Source: an uncultured Porphyromonas sp.
GTDB taxonomy: Bacteria; Bacteroidota; Bacteroidia; Bacteroidales; Porphyromonadaceae
Reading direction: 5' to 3'
Length of the DNA: 19,176 nucleotides
NCBI GenBank assembly: GCA_945965245.1
Contig: CAMFNC010000136.1
Location: forward strand, 1 to 19,176
The position numbers were made by a program, and so were the translations under genes. Numbering within the stretch: the first letter of the stretch is position 1; every line of letters starts with the position of its first letter. Shown here in pieces: positions 1 to 7,387 of this stretch. The notes beneath the pieces are model-generated. The model made no database searches and was not told where the DNA came from. It saw only the letters and a program-made list of their open reading frames with translations.

Positions 1-6
1 AATGTT

Positions 7-141
7 ATGAAGAATTCAAAAGAACAAAAAAGGAGCTATCAGTCTCCGCAAGTCGTGGTCTTCCATTTGCAGACCCAAAGCATCTTCAATGCCAGTGCCG
101 ATACCGATTCGCTATCGGACATGATTGGTGAAGATTATTAA
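7..141 (+). CDS. Small 44-aa protein of unknown function, possibly a secreted-peptide-like ORF
   Basis: An ATG at 7 opens 44 codons ending in TAA at 139-141. The frame is also open to the window edge, so a longer protein cannot be excluded. The N-terminus is basic and charged (MKNSKEQKRSYQSPQV), followed by a short hydrophobic stretch (VVVFHLQTQSIFNAS) and an acidic tail (DSLSDMIGEDY). I recall small Bacteroidales proteins of this layout (K-rich start, Y-x-x-P-x-V, then a Q/E-S-I-x-x-A-S segment), but know no assigned function. It lies 30 bp upstream of the fimbrillin-like lipoprotein and is probably co-transcribed with it. Its last codons resemble the end of the LRR lipoprotein at 14987-17281 in protein and in DNA (17 of 21 bases, 121-141 against 17261-17281). 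It has no clear signal peptide or lipobox. That it is a real gene is moderately supported by its proximity and the shared tail; any role as a peptide precursor is speculation. Confidence 0.55.
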   Translation: MKNSKEQKRSYQSPQVVVFHLQTQSIFNASADTDSLSDMIGEDY

Positions 142-171
142 CAAACATGGTTTAATCTTAAAAGTAAGAAA

Positions 172-1164
172 ATGAAAAAGTCAATCTTTTTGACAGCCGC
201 TCTGTCTTTACTGACATTGGCAGGCTGCAATCAATCCGAAGAACCACGTCCCGAAGCCGGCAATCGCACTCTCATGTTGACCGCCAGAATGCCACAGGAA
301 CCTGAAAATCGTCTTGCCCTCACTGCCGATGGCAAGAATTTGAAACTGACGTGGGATAAAACTTCCGACAAACTGTTGCTAAACTTCAAATACAATGGCA
401 CGTATTACCGCAGCGGCGAATGCCCCATCACCGCGGTGAGTGCCGACGGCAAGACCGCCACGTTTGCCGTGACCATCCCGGCCGAAATCCCCGCCGGTGC
501 CACTTTCGACCTCTATGGCGTACATCAGAAATTGAGCAACTGGAGGCCTAACGATGGCGGTTACTTCCAAAAAGTAGAAATACCCAACAATGTTAATGAC
601 TTTGAAAGCAATGAGGATGATTGCATCACCTTGGATAAGATGGGAACGGCAGACAACGGTATCATCAGGCCGATGATATATTTTGCCAAAACAGGCGTCA
701 CTGCCGCCACCTTGGGTACACTCCAATTCAAACACACAGGTTGGGTGGTGGCACTGCATTTCAAAAACAATACCGGCGCCGAAATGCCAATGCCCCTGTA
801 TATACAACTAAAAGCCCCTTCCGATACATTCTACAACGGAGATCACGGTACAAATAATTTTTATTTCAATCCGGAAACCCAAGTCTTCAGCACATCATCG
901 AGCTGGAAGGACAAGATCTATTTCAAGATCAATAAATATTCCTGGCTGCCTTATAGCGGACAGAAGATACCCGCAGGAGAGGAGAGGATATTCTACCGCT
1001 GGGTGGTGAGCAGTACGCTCGACATACCGCCATTGAAAGGGAATGTATATATCGACTCTGACAATGAAACCGCCACCATGACACCGGCCAGAACGGTGCA
1101 GGTGGGCAAGGTCTATCACATCTACACCAAGTGGGACGGCACTAAATTCGAGTTTGGCAAATAA
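172..1164 (+). CDS. Fimbrillin-like (FimB/Mfa-type) surface lipoprotein
   Basis: 330 aa. The signal peptide ends in a lipobox, LAGC, with Cys19 as the lipidated residue; acidic residues (SEE) follow, which in Bacteroidota often go with surface-exposed lipoproteins. The mature part is beta-rich. It matches, block for block, the N-terminal ~300 residues of the two LRR lipoproteins at 14987 and 17327: a TLMLTAR strand start, a T.P.E. block (VTIPAEIPAG), a central HTGWVVALHFKNNTG block, and an end block GKVYHIYTKWDG. The H-x-G centre and the GK-Y-hydrophobic end resemble fimbrillin family proteins of Porphyromonas and Bacteroides. The assignment rests on this pattern and was not searched. This protein is the module alone, without LRRs. 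It lies 30 bp after the small ORF and is followed 30 bp later by a strong terminator hairpin. A fimbrial accessory or tip role is possible; a stand-alone adhesin is equally possible. Confidence 0.75.
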   Translation: MKKSIFLTAALSLLTLAGCNQSEEPRPEAGNRTLMLTARMPQEPENRLALTADGKNLKLTWDKTSDKLLLNFKYNGTYYRSGECPITAVSADGKTATFAVTIPAEIPAGATFDLYGVHQKLSNWRPNDGGYFQKVEIPNNVNDFESNEDDCITLDKMGTADNGIIRPMIYFAKTGVTAATLGTLQFKHTGWVVALHFKNNTGAEMPMPLYIQLKAPSDTFYNGDHGTNNFYFNPETQVFSTSSSWKDKIYFKINKYSWLPYSGQKIPAGEERIFYRWVVSSTLDIPPLKGNVYIDSDNETATMTPARTVQVGKVYHIYTKWDGTKFEFGK

Positions 1165-1193
1165 TCTCGCGCAGGTCCTCCCTCATCTCCTTG

Positions 1194-1231
1194 CAGCCGC
1201 TCCGCTTCGCCGCCGGAGCGGCTGTTTTTTT
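1194..1231 (+). terminator. Rho-independent terminator of the fimbrillin-like gene
   Basis: An 11-bp perfect stem, CAGCCGCTCCG (1194-1204) with CGGAGCGGCTG (1214-1224), has a 9-nt loop and is followed by seven T (1225-1231). It starts 30 bp after the stop codon. Confidence 0.9.
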
Positions 1232-1242
1232 GACTTCCGTAA

Positions 1243-1331
1243 TGTGCACCGAAAATTTTGTGCACATTTTACGGAAAATATGTGCACATTTTTCGCGCAA
1301 TTTGTGCACATTTTCCATTCAAAATGTGTGG
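1243..1331. repeat. 22-bp tandem repeat array with TGTGCACA core
   Basis: TGTGCAC or a close variant recurs at 1243, 1259, 1281, 1303 and 1325. The last four starts are exactly 22 bp apart, giving three full units (1259-1280, 1281-1302, 1303-1324) and a degenerate fourth; a 16-bp partial unit leads. The unit reads roughly TGTGCACATTTT plus ten variable A-rich bases. The array lies between the terminator of the plus-strand lipoprotein and the 3' end of the minus-strand transporter gene. It is related to the arrays at 10234-10321 and 19154 onward. Confidence 0.8.
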
Positions 1332-1347
1332 TGCTTCCAATCGGCAG

Positions 1348-2148
1348 TCAACGAAGTCTAAAGATGCGCCATGCCCCGAAAGCCACCAAGATGAAGATAA
1401 CGATGCCTACCATCAAATCGGGTATGGCAGATTGAGTAAAATGAACCAAGACCCCGGCGGCTATCACCCCCAGATTGACAATTACATCATTCGATGTAAA
1501 AATCATGCCGGCACGCATGTGTGCTTCGCGGCTCCGACTACGCTGCAATAAGAACAGACTGATGGCATTGCCCATCAAAGAAAAAAGGGAGATTAGTATC
1601 ATGCTGCCGAAATGAGGCATCATATCGAGACGAATAAAACGATGTATGACCTCTGCCAACCCCAAAAAGGCAAGGAGAAGCTGGAGCATCCCCGCCCAAC
1701 GCGCCACCCGTCGCTTGCGTGCTGCATGACTCCCCACAGCATAGAGAGCCATACCGTATACCAAACTATCTGCCAGCATATCCAATCCATCTGCCATCAG
1801 ACTCATGGAGTGAGCTATGAGCCCCATAAAGACCTCTATCAGAAAAAAAGCAAAGTTGATGGCCAGTACCTGACACAACAATTTGCGCTCGCTTCCGGGA
1901 GTTTGCATTTCGGAGGATTGGATACTATCCGTCTCTTCTTGGGTTTGCAGCAACGAGGTATCGAAATTCAGCTCATTCAGTAAGTCGTGTATGCACTCGG
2001 GGGATTCGGTGTGAAAGACCGTGAGTGTACGGTTCGGGATATCGAAATGAAGAGACCGGATAGCGGAGCAATCGGAAAGTTTCATGCGAATCAATTGTTC
2101 CTCGCAAGGACAATCCATTCGAGCAATGTGAAATAGCGTTTTATTCAT
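1348..2148 (-). CDS. Cation diffusion facilitator with N-terminal HMA-like domain
   Basis: 266 aa. Residues 1-65 look like a heavy-metal-associated fold: MDCPCEE, with Cys13 and Cys15, stands where HMA domains carry M-x-C-x-x-C, so the two cysteines are spaced CxC. Residues 90-265 form about six membrane helices of the CDF family. TM2 has a D-x-x-D metal site (MADGLDMLADSL, D120 and D123) and TM5 has SNDVIVNLGVI (N220, D221, N225). The usual long cytosolic C-terminal CDF domain is missing: the protein stops soon after TM6. It probably exports a divalent cation (Zn, Co, Cd or Fe/Mn) from the cytosol; the DxxD site does not fix the metal. It lies 85 bp downstream of the FAH-family gene on the same strand, with a candidate promoter box in that gap, so it can be its own unit or the end of the rex operon. 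Confidence 0.82.
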   Translation of the reverse strand: MNKTLFHIARMDCPCEEQLIRMKLSDCSAIRSLHFDIPNRTLTVFHTESPECIHDLLNELNFDTSLLQTQEETDSIQSSEMQTPGSERKLLCQVLAINFAFFLIEVFMGLIAHSMSLMADGLDMLADSLVYGMALYAVGSHAARKRRVARWAGMLQLLLAFLGLAEVIHRFIRLDMMPHFGSMILISLFSLMGNAISLFLLQRSRSREAHMRAGMIFTSNDVIVNLGVIAAGVLVHFTQSAIPDLMVGIVIFILVAFGAWRIFRLR

Positions 2149-2192
2149 TAGAAATAAGCACAGAGTATAGGGTTGTATCCTCTTATGAGCTA

Positions 2193-2200
2193 CAAAAATA
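2193..2200 (-). promoter_or_regulatory. Candidate -7 promoter box for the CDF transporter
   Basis: On the minus strand this reads TATTTTTG, matching the Bacteroidota -7 consensus TAnnTTTG, 44 nt upstream of the ATG at 2148. No convincing TTTG -33 element is seen 19-21 nt further upstream. Confidence 0.3.
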
Positions 2201-2233
2201 AAAGATAAGGAGAAAGAATGGTGGGCGGGAGGG

Positions 2234-2866
2234 TTACTTGATATCCAAATCCAGCACCCGATGGTCTGCCAAATAACCCGTAAGGTGCTGGCCGATATTT
2301 ACAGGCCCCACACCGGCAGGTGTGCCGGTAAAAATCATATCGCCCGTTTTGAGCATAAAAAATCGACTGGCATAGCTCACCAAGCGGTCTATGGTAAAAA
2401 GCATATCACGCGTATTGCCCTGCTGCACGGTCTTCTCGTCCACATCGAGATGGAAAGACAGAGCCTCCAACGGTGCGCCCAATTCATCTTTGTGAATCCA
2501 ATCGCCCAAGGCGGCACTACCGTCGAAAGCCTTGGAGAGTGTCCACGGCTTGCCTTCGGCAATAAGTTTTTTCTGCAAATCGCGTGCGGTAAAGTCGATA
2601 CCCAGCGTCACATCCCGATAATAACGATGGGCAAAACGCTCGGCAATGTATTTGCCCACACGGCTGATGCGCACCACCACTTCGGCTTCATAGTCGAACC
2701 GCTCGGCAAAATCGGGAATGAAAAACGGGAATCCCGGACGCAGCGGCGTATCGCCTTTGGTAAAGAGCACCGGTTCCTCGGAAACAGATTTGAAGCCATG
2801 CTCCATCAGCGGAACAAATTCATCGGTATGGGCGGGATAATTCATCCCCACGCAAATGATTTTCAT
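2234..2866 (-). CDS. Fumarylacetoacetate hydrolase (FAH) family protein
   Basis: 210 aa, the usual length for the short acylpyruvase/FAHD1-type members. The FAH core is clear: start MKIICVGMNYPAH; FTKGDTPLRPG at 36-45; metal-binding YEAEVVVRI with Glu60 and Glu62; GIDFTARDLQ with Asp91; SKAFDGSAALG at 111-121; and near the end TGDMIFTGTPAGVGPV. These enzymes use Mg or Mn to cleave a C-C bond or decarboxylate in 2-oxo or acylpyruvate substrates such as oxaloacetate and acylpyruvates. The exact substrate cannot be read from the sequence. It starts 16 bp after the stop of rex on the same strand, so the two are very likely co-transcribed. An oxaloacetate-type activity would suit the C4 metabolism of the neighbouring fumarate reductase, but that link is inference. 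Confidence 0.88.
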   Translation of the reverse strand: MKIICVGMNYPAHTDEFVPLMEHGFKSVSEEPVLFTKGDTPLRPGFPFFIPDFAERFDYEAEVVVRISRVGKYIAERFAHRYYRDVTLGIDFTARDLQKKLIAEGKPWTLSKAFDGSAALGDWIHKDELGAPLEALSFHLDVDEKTVQQGNTRDMLFTIDRLVSYASRFFMLKTGDMIFTGTPAGVGPVNIGQHLTGYLADHRVLDLDIK

Positions 2867-2882
2867 GTTGTGCGGCAGAAAG

Positions 2883-3581
2883 TTAGTCGTGCATCAATCT
2901 GTCGCAGCGCATGCGATTGAATATCAGAGCCAAATGGGCATAGAGCGAGGTGTTTTGCACCACCACGCCCTCCGGCACGGCTATACGGTAAGGCGTAAAA
3001 TTCCAAATGGCATGAATGCCGCATTCCACCAACCAATCGGTGGTTTCCTGAGCCGTCTGGATGGGCACCGTGAGGATGCCGATATGAACGTCGGGGTGCT
3101 GCTCCATCTGCTCCTTGAGGGTATCTACATGATAGATGGGGATATCGCCGATACAAGTGCCCACCAAGCCGGGTGCCACATCGAATCCGGCCACAATCTG
3201 CAAGCCGAACTGTTGTAATCCGCGGTCTTCGAGCAAGGCGGCTCCCAGATTACCCACACCGAACAGAAAAGCTCGATGCTCTTCGGTGAATCCCAAAAAT
3301 GTATCCAACACCTGCACCATTTCGGCCGTTTCGTATCCCACACGAGTGCGGCCGTTCAGATTTACGTAAGAGAGGTCTTTGGCCACAAGCGAACTGTCTA
3401 CACCTATCCCCTGCGCTATCTGCGTAGAAGACACACGCGTATGACCATCGGCTTGCAAGAGTTTGGCATAAGACAGATACCACGGCAGGCGGCGGAGCGA
3501 TGGCTCCGGTATCATACAGCTGTATTGCCATTTGTCTTTTGCATGACCGCCGGTGGCAATGTTCTTCTTTTTGGTGGGCAT
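2883..3581 (-). CDS. rex: Redox-sensing transcriptional repressor Rex
   Basis: 232 aa from the ATG at 3581. Rex binds DNA when NADH/NAD+ is low and leaves it when NADH rises, controlling anaerobic respiration and fermentation genes. The N-terminal winged helix shows EPSLRRLPWYLSYAKLL (26-42), VSSTQIAQGIGVDSSLVAKDLSY (50-72, recognition region) and a wing GRTRVGYE. The NAD(H)-binding Rossmann motif is FGVGNLGAAL (107-116). The C-terminal helix NTSLYAHLALIFNRM is the dimer-swap helix. In the recognition helix the usual R-K-D is A-K-D (Ala67). The first 22 residues (MPTKKKNIATGG...) are extra for the family; an ATG at 3515 gives MIPEPSLRRLPWY, a more typical Rex start, and could be the true one. 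It lies directly downstream of frdB, beyond a terminator. Confidence 0.92.
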   Translation of the reverse strand: MPTKKKNIATGGHAKDKWQYSCMIPEPSLRRLPWYLSYAKLLQADGHTRVSSTQIAQGIGVDSSLVAKDLSYVNLNGRTRVGYETAEMVQVLDTFLGFTEEHRAFLFGVGNLGAALLEDRGLQQFGLQIVAGFDVAPGLVGTCIGDIPIYHVDTLKEQMEQHPDVHIGILTVPIQTAQETTDWLVECGIHAIWNFTPYRIAVPEGVVVQNTSLYAHLALIFNRMRCDRLMHD

Positions 3582-3598
3582 AAATCAATTATCAAATT

Positions 3599-3640
3599 AA
3601 AAAAACTCCCTCCGCATACCACACAGTACACGGAGGGAGT
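3599..3640 (-). terminator. Terminator between frdB and rex
   Basis: Read on the minus strand, ACTCCCTCCG pairs with CGGAGGGAGT (a 10-bp perfect stem at 3631-3640 and 3605-3614, loop 16 nt), followed by seven T. It begins 75 nt after the frdB stop and ends only about 18 nt before the annotated rex start. Confidence 0.88.
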
Positions 3641-3714
3641 GAAAGTTTATGGATAGGGCTGTGCGTTAGGCCTGAGGATACAAAGGATTTGACACACAAC
3701 CATAAGACACATGA

Positions 3715-4470
3715 TTAGTCGCAGAACTTGGCTGCAAGGAATTCGCGGTTCAGACGTGCGATATTGCTCACAGATATATTCTTAGGACACTCCAACTCAC
3801 AGGCACGTGTATTGGTGCAGTTACCGAAGCCCAGTTCATCCATCTTGGCCACCATGGCTTTGGCACGGCGTGCAGCTTCGGCGCGACCCTGTGGCAGCAA
3901 AGCCAGCTGGCTCACTTTGGCAGAAACGAAGAGCATGGCAGAGCCGTTTTTGCAAGCAGCGGCACAAGCACCGCAACCGATACAGGCGGCAGCATCCATG
4001 GCAGCTTCGGCCTTGTGGCGAGCCACAGGTATGGAGTTGGCATCCGGAGTACCACCGGTATTAACCGACACGAAACCTCCGGCTTGGATAATCTTGTCGT
4101 ATGCCGTACGATCCACCATCAAGTCACGGATGATGGGGAAACCGGCACTACGCCACGGTTCGATGGTGATGAGGTCGCCGTCATGGAAGTGGCGCATATG
4201 CAACTGACAAGTGGTGATGCCCGTATCGGGTCCGTGAGGGTGCCCGTTGATATAGAGCGAGCACATACCGCAGATACCTTCGCGACAGTCGTGATCATAA
4301 ACCACGGGGTCTTTGCCCTCATTAATCAACTGTTCGTTCAGAATGTCTATCATTTCCAAAAAGGAAGCACTCTGTGAAACTCCGTTTAACTGATAGGTTT
4401 CGAAGTGCCCTTTGTCTTTGGCGCTTCGCTGACGCCAAACCTTAACCTTGATATTTATATTGTGATCCAT
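3715..4470 (-). CDS. frdB: Fumarate reductase/succinate dehydrogenase iron-sulfur subunit
   Basis: 251 aa. It carries electrons between the b-type cytochrome and the flavoprotein. The [2Fe-2S] ferredoxin domain has DCREGICGMC (Cys62, Cys67, Cys70) and Cys88 in TTCQLHMRHF. The second domain has CIGCGACAAAC (Cys163, 166, 169, 173) and, later, NCTNTRACELECPKNI (Cys218, 224, 228), together supplying the [4Fe-4S] and [3Fe-4S] clusters. The arrangement fits the non-classical SdhB/FrdB group that goes with b558-type membrane subunits. It is the last gene of the frdCAB operon, starting 33 bp after frdA, with a terminator downstream. In anaerobic Bacteroidales the physiological direction is mainly fumarate reduction. 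Direction cannot be told from sequence; the frd name follows that usage. Confidence 0.95.
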   Translation of the reverse strand: MDHNINIKVKVWRQRSAKDKGHFETYQLNGVSQSASFLEMIDILNEQLINEGKDPVVYDHDCREGICGMCSLYINGHPHGPDTGITTCQLHMRHFHDGDLITIEPWRSAGFPIIRDLMVDRTAYDKIIQAGGFVSVNTGGTPDANSIPVARHKAEAAMDAAACIGCGACAAACKNGSAMLFVSAKVSQLALLPQGRAEAARRAKAMVAKMDELGFGNCTNTRACELECPKNISVSNIARLNREFLAAKFCD

Positions 4471-4503
4471 TGATAAGTTCTCTTTTTCGTAAAACGTGTG
4501 TGG

Positions 4504-6447
4504 TTAGTTTTTGTAGTTACGCTGCTTACGCTCTGTCTCTTCGTAGATAAGCGGCTCTTTATACATCTCGGGTGCTTGGTCTTCACCACGATATGCCCAG
4601 CAGGAAACATAAGAGAAGTTTTCGTCGTCGCGTTTGGCTTCGCCTTCTTCTGTCTGGTGTTCCAGACGGAAGTGGCCGCCGCAGCTTTCTTCACGATCCA
4701 AAGCATCGTGAGCCATCAGCTCTCCGATTTCGATGAAGTCGGCCAGACGCAAGGCTTTTTCCAATTCGATATTCAAATCATCGGCACGACCGGGGATGTG
4801 TACTTCTTTCCAGAAAGTTTTCTTCAGAGCCTTCAGTTCATCAATGGCACGGCGCAGCCCTTCGGCATCACGTCCCATACCCACATTGTCCCACATGATG
4901 TGACCCAATTCTTTGTGCAGGCTGTCCACAGAGCGATGTCCCTGCACACTCATAAGGCGTTTGATGCGGTCACTGATGGCTTTTTCCGCAGCATCGAATT
5001 CCGGGCGATCCGTGCTGAAACGAGGCACTTGGATTTGGTCGCTCAGATAGTTCTGAATGGTATAAGGCAATACGAAGTATCCGTCTGCCAAACCCTGCAT
5101 CAGAGCCGAGGCTCCGAGACGGTTGGCACCGTGATCCGAGAAGTTGGCTTCGCCGATGGCAAATAGACCCGGTATGCTGGTCTGCAACTCGTAGTCTACC
5201 CAGATACCCCCCATCGTATAGTGGATGGCGGGATAAATCATCATTGGAGTTTCGTAAGGATTGTCGTTGGTAATCTTTTCGTACATCTGGAAGAGGTTAC
5301 CATAACGAGCCTCCACAACATTTTTACCCAGACGGCGGATGGCGTCGTCGAAGTCGAGGAATACAGCCAAACCGGTATTATTGACGCCAAATCCGGCATC
5401 GCAACGCTCTTTGGCAGCACGGCTGGCCACATCACGAGGCACCAGATTACCGAATGCCGGGTAGCGACGCTCCAGATAGTAGTCACGGTCTTCTTCGGGG
5501 ATTTGATGCCCCTTGATTTCGCCGCTTTGCAGACGCTTGGCATCTTCCAGTTTTTTGGGAACCCAGATACGTCCGTCGTTACGCAACGATTCCGACATCA
5601 AAGTCAGTTTGGACTGATAATCGCCGTGCATGGGGATACAAGTGGGGTGAATTTGTGCCATACAGGGGTTGGCAAAGTATGCACCCTTTTTGTAGCACTG
5701 CCATGCGGCAGAACCGTTACATGCCATGGCATTGGTGGAGAGGAAGAAAGTATTGCCATAACCGCCAGTGGCAATAACCACGGCGTGAGCAGCAAAACGT
5801 TCAATCTTACCATTAACCAGATTACGGGCAATAATACCGCGGGCACGACCATCCACCAATACCACATCCACCATTTCGTGACGGGTATAGAGTTTCACAG
5901 CGCCTTTACCTACCTGACGGCTCAATGCCGAGTATGCGCCGAGGAGAAGCTGCTGTCCCGTTTGACCACGGGCGTAGAAAGTACGTGATACCTGTGCGCC
6001 ACCAAAAGAGCGGTTGGCCAATGTGCCACCGTATTCGCGAGCGAAGGGAACGCCTTGAGCCACGCATTGGTCGATAATCTCATTGGATACTTCTGCCAGG
6101 CGATATACGTTGGCTTCGCGGGCACGATAGTCTCCACCCTTGATGGTATCGTAGAAGAGGCGATACACAGAGTCGCCGTCGTTTTGGTAGTTTTTTGCCG
6201 CGTTGATACCCCCTTGAGCTGCAATGGAGTGGGCACGGCGAGGAGAGTCTTGGATGCAGAAGTTCAATACATTGAAGCCCAATTCGCCCAATGTGGCGGC
6301 TGCCGATGCACCGGCCAACCCCGTACCCACCACGATGATGTCGAGGCGGCGTTTGTTGGCAGGGTTCACCAATTTCTGGTTGTTTTTATAGTTAGTCCAC
6401 TTTTGTGCCAACGGGCCGGTGGGGATTTTAGAATCTATTTGGCTCAT
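4504..6447 (-). CDS. frdA: Fumarate reductase/succinate dehydrogenase flavoprotein subunit
   Basis: 647 aa. It interconverts fumarate and succinate at the cytosolic face of the membrane. The FAD-binding dinucleotide fold is VVGTGLAGASAAATLGELG (39-57). The covalent FAD site is the histidine in RRAHSIAAQGGIN (His73). Active-site blocks seen are AQIHPTCIPMHGD (His267), LVPRDVASR (Arg338, Arg343), YPAIHYTMGG (His409) and SDHGANRLGASAL (Arg443). The C-terminal region, with CGGHFRLEHQTEEGEA, is typical of the long FrdA of Bacteroidota and Epsilonproteobacteria. It starts 45 bp after frdC and is followed 33 bp later by frdB. The length and full set of motifs indicate an intact, functional gene. Confidence 0.97.
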   Translation of the reverse strand: MSQIDSKIPTGPLAQKWTNYKNNQKLVNPANKRRLDIIVVGTGLAGASAAATLGELGFNVLNFCIQDSPRRAHSIAAQGGINAAKNYQNDGDSVYRLFYDTIKGGDYRAREANVYRLAEVSNEIIDQCVAQGVPFAREYGGTLANRSFGGAQVSRTFYARGQTGQQLLLGAYSALSRQVGKGAVKLYTRHEMVDVVLVDGRARGIIARNLVNGKIERFAAHAVVIATGGYGNTFFLSTNAMACNGSAAWQCYKKGAYFANPCMAQIHPTCIPMHGDYQSKLTLMSESLRNDGRIWVPKKLEDAKRLQSGEIKGHQIPEEDRDYYLERRYPAFGNLVPRDVASRAAKERCDAGFGVNNTGLAVFLDFDDAIRRLGKNVVEARYGNLFQMYEKITNDNPYETPMMIYPAIHYTMGGIWVDYELQTSIPGLFAIGEANFSDHGANRLGASALMQGLADGYFVLPYTIQNYLSDQIQVPRFSTDRPEFDAAEKAISDRIKRLMSVQGHRSVDSLHKELGHIMWDNVGMGRDAEGLRRAIDELKALKKTFWKEVHIPGRADDLNIELEKALRLADFIEIGELMAHDALDREESCGGHFRLEHQTEEGEAKRDDENFSYVSCWAYRGEDQAPEMYKEPLIYEETERKQRNYKN

Positions 6448-6492
6448 ATCAAATGTCTTGTTTAGTAGTTATACAATAATCCGTTTATGCCA

Positions 6493-7218
6493 TTACATAG
6501 CCACTTCCACGGAAATCATGGGTGCGCTAAGGGCGGGGCCGTTGTACATAAAGCCGAAGTAAACAGCCACAATGGCAAAGTTGAGCACGAGCAGTGTGGC
6601 AATGATTACGCCAATCACTTTCAGTCGTTTGTACCAAATGGCATTGTTCCAACCGATGGTTTGGAATGCGCTCCAGAAGCCATGAGTCAGATGGAACCAC
6701 AGAGCCACCAACCAAACAAGATAGAGCACCACATAGAGCGGATTAGAGAAGATGGTCACGATTTGGTCGAAGCCCAAAACAGCCTCATTGCCCATCCATT
6801 CTTGGAGCTGCATTTTAGTAAAGAAATGAGTCAGGTGCATACCCAGAAAGCCCAATACGATTATACCTAAAACAAACATGTTGCGAGAGTTCCAGGGAAT
6901 GGGGGTTTTAGAGGTTACACCATAGCGGTCGTTGCCGCGTGCCTTTCTGTTTTGCAGCGTCAGGATGCAGGCAAAGATGATGTGCAATACAAAGCCGAAT
7001 GCCAATACGGGCACCATCACCTGTACTAACAGATTGGTGCTCATAAACTCGCAAATCTGATTGTAGAAATGCGTTGTAAAGAGGCCGTCTTTAATGTGTG
7101 CAGCATCGTACACAGCCATCAGGTTGAGGATGCCGTGCAAGGCGAGAAAGACAAAAAGGAACAAACCTGAGAGACTCATCAGGAATTTCCTTCCGATCGA
7201 AGAGTTGTTAAGCCACAT
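6493..7218 (-). CDS. frdC: Fumarate reductase/succinate dehydrogenase cytochrome b558 subunit
   Basis: 241 aa, five predicted membrane helices, the pattern of the one-subunit, two-haem anchor (Bacillus SdhC and Wolinella FrdC type). The histidines positioned as haem ligands in helices are His28 (FLALHGILN), His79 (GFVLHIIFA), His128 or His131 (GMHLTHFF) and His176 or His179 (WFHLTHGFWSAF). The start MWLNNSSIGRKFLMSLSGLFLF is typical of the family. It passes electrons between menaquinol and FrdB. First gene of the operon: a -7 promoter box lies about 57 nt upstream, and the region upstream also contains a Fur-box-like core. Because the subunit carries haem, operon function depends on haem supply, as known for fumarate reductase in Bacteroides. 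Confidence 0.95.
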   Translation of the reverse strand: MWLNNSSIGRKFLMSLSGLFLFVFLALHGILNLMAVYDAAHIKDGLFTTHFYNQICEFMSTNLLVQVMVPVLAFGFVLHIIFACILTLQNRKARGNDRYGVTSKTPIPWNSRNMFVLGIIVLGFLGMHLTHFFTKMQLQEWMGNEAVLGFDQIVTIFSNPLYVVLYLVWLVALWFHLTHGFWSAFQTIGWNNAIWYKRLKVIGVIIATLLVLNFAIVAVYFGFMYNGPALSAPMISVEVAM

Positions 7219-7266
7219 AAGTAATAGTTTGTATTAATGAATAGAATTTATGGTGCTAAGTGATTA

Positions 7267-7277
7267 TTGTCAGACAA
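7267..7277. promoter_or_regulatory. 11-bp dyad overlapping the frd -7 box
   Basis: TTGTC-A-GACAA is a perfect palindrome that overlaps the -7 box (7275-7282). The placement would suit a repressor operator. The half-site spacing does not match known Rex sites (TTGTG, about six bases, then CACAA), so I do not assign it to Rex. Confidence 0.3.
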
Positions 7278-7282
7278 AGATA
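7275..7282 (-). promoter_or_regulatory. -7 promoter box of the frdCAB operon
   Basis: On the minus strand this reads TATCTTTG, a full match to TAnnTTTG. It sits 57-64 nt upstream of the frdC ATG and is the only match between that start and the upstream terminator. A TTTG lies about 15 nt further upstream, closer than the usual 19-21. Confidence 0.5.
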
Positions 7283-7318
7283 GTCCAATTCATGAGACAA
7301 AAGGCACAATTACGGAAA

Positions 7319-7337
7319 AAAAATGATAATCATCTTT
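7319..7337. promoter_or_regulatory. Fur-box-like sequence upstream of frdCAB
   Basis: The 11-base core ATGATAATCAT (7323-7333) is identical to the centre of the classical Fur box GATAATGATAATCATTATC; counting flanks, about 14 of 19 positions agree. It lies roughly 40 bp upstream of the frd -7 box. AT-rich matches can arise by chance, and Fur-type regulators of Bacteroidota may prefer other sites. Confidence 0.3.
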
Positions 7338-7387
7338 GTCGGATGGGTTTGCGCGGTTTTTATCCGATGTTTTCACCTCTCTTTGAG

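Noticed and set aside
1243..1331. CRISPR array
   Set aside because: The repeats are directly adjacent at 22 bp with no unique spacers, the units vary, and no cas gene is present.
1154..1551. Plus-strand frames across the terminator and 22-bp repeats
   Set aside because: The Cys/His/Phe-rich products arise from translating the TGTGCACATTTT repeats; they overlap a terminator and the end of the minus-strand transporter gene, and have no start context.
5221..5988. Plus-strand open frame of 255 codons
   Set aside because: Antisense to frdA, which is complete and highly conserved.
7267..7277. Rex operator upstream of frdC
   Set aside because: TTGTC-A-GACAA has a 1-bp spacer and lacks the TTGTG...CACAA halves with about six bases between them expected for Rex. 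It is kept only as an unassigned dyad.
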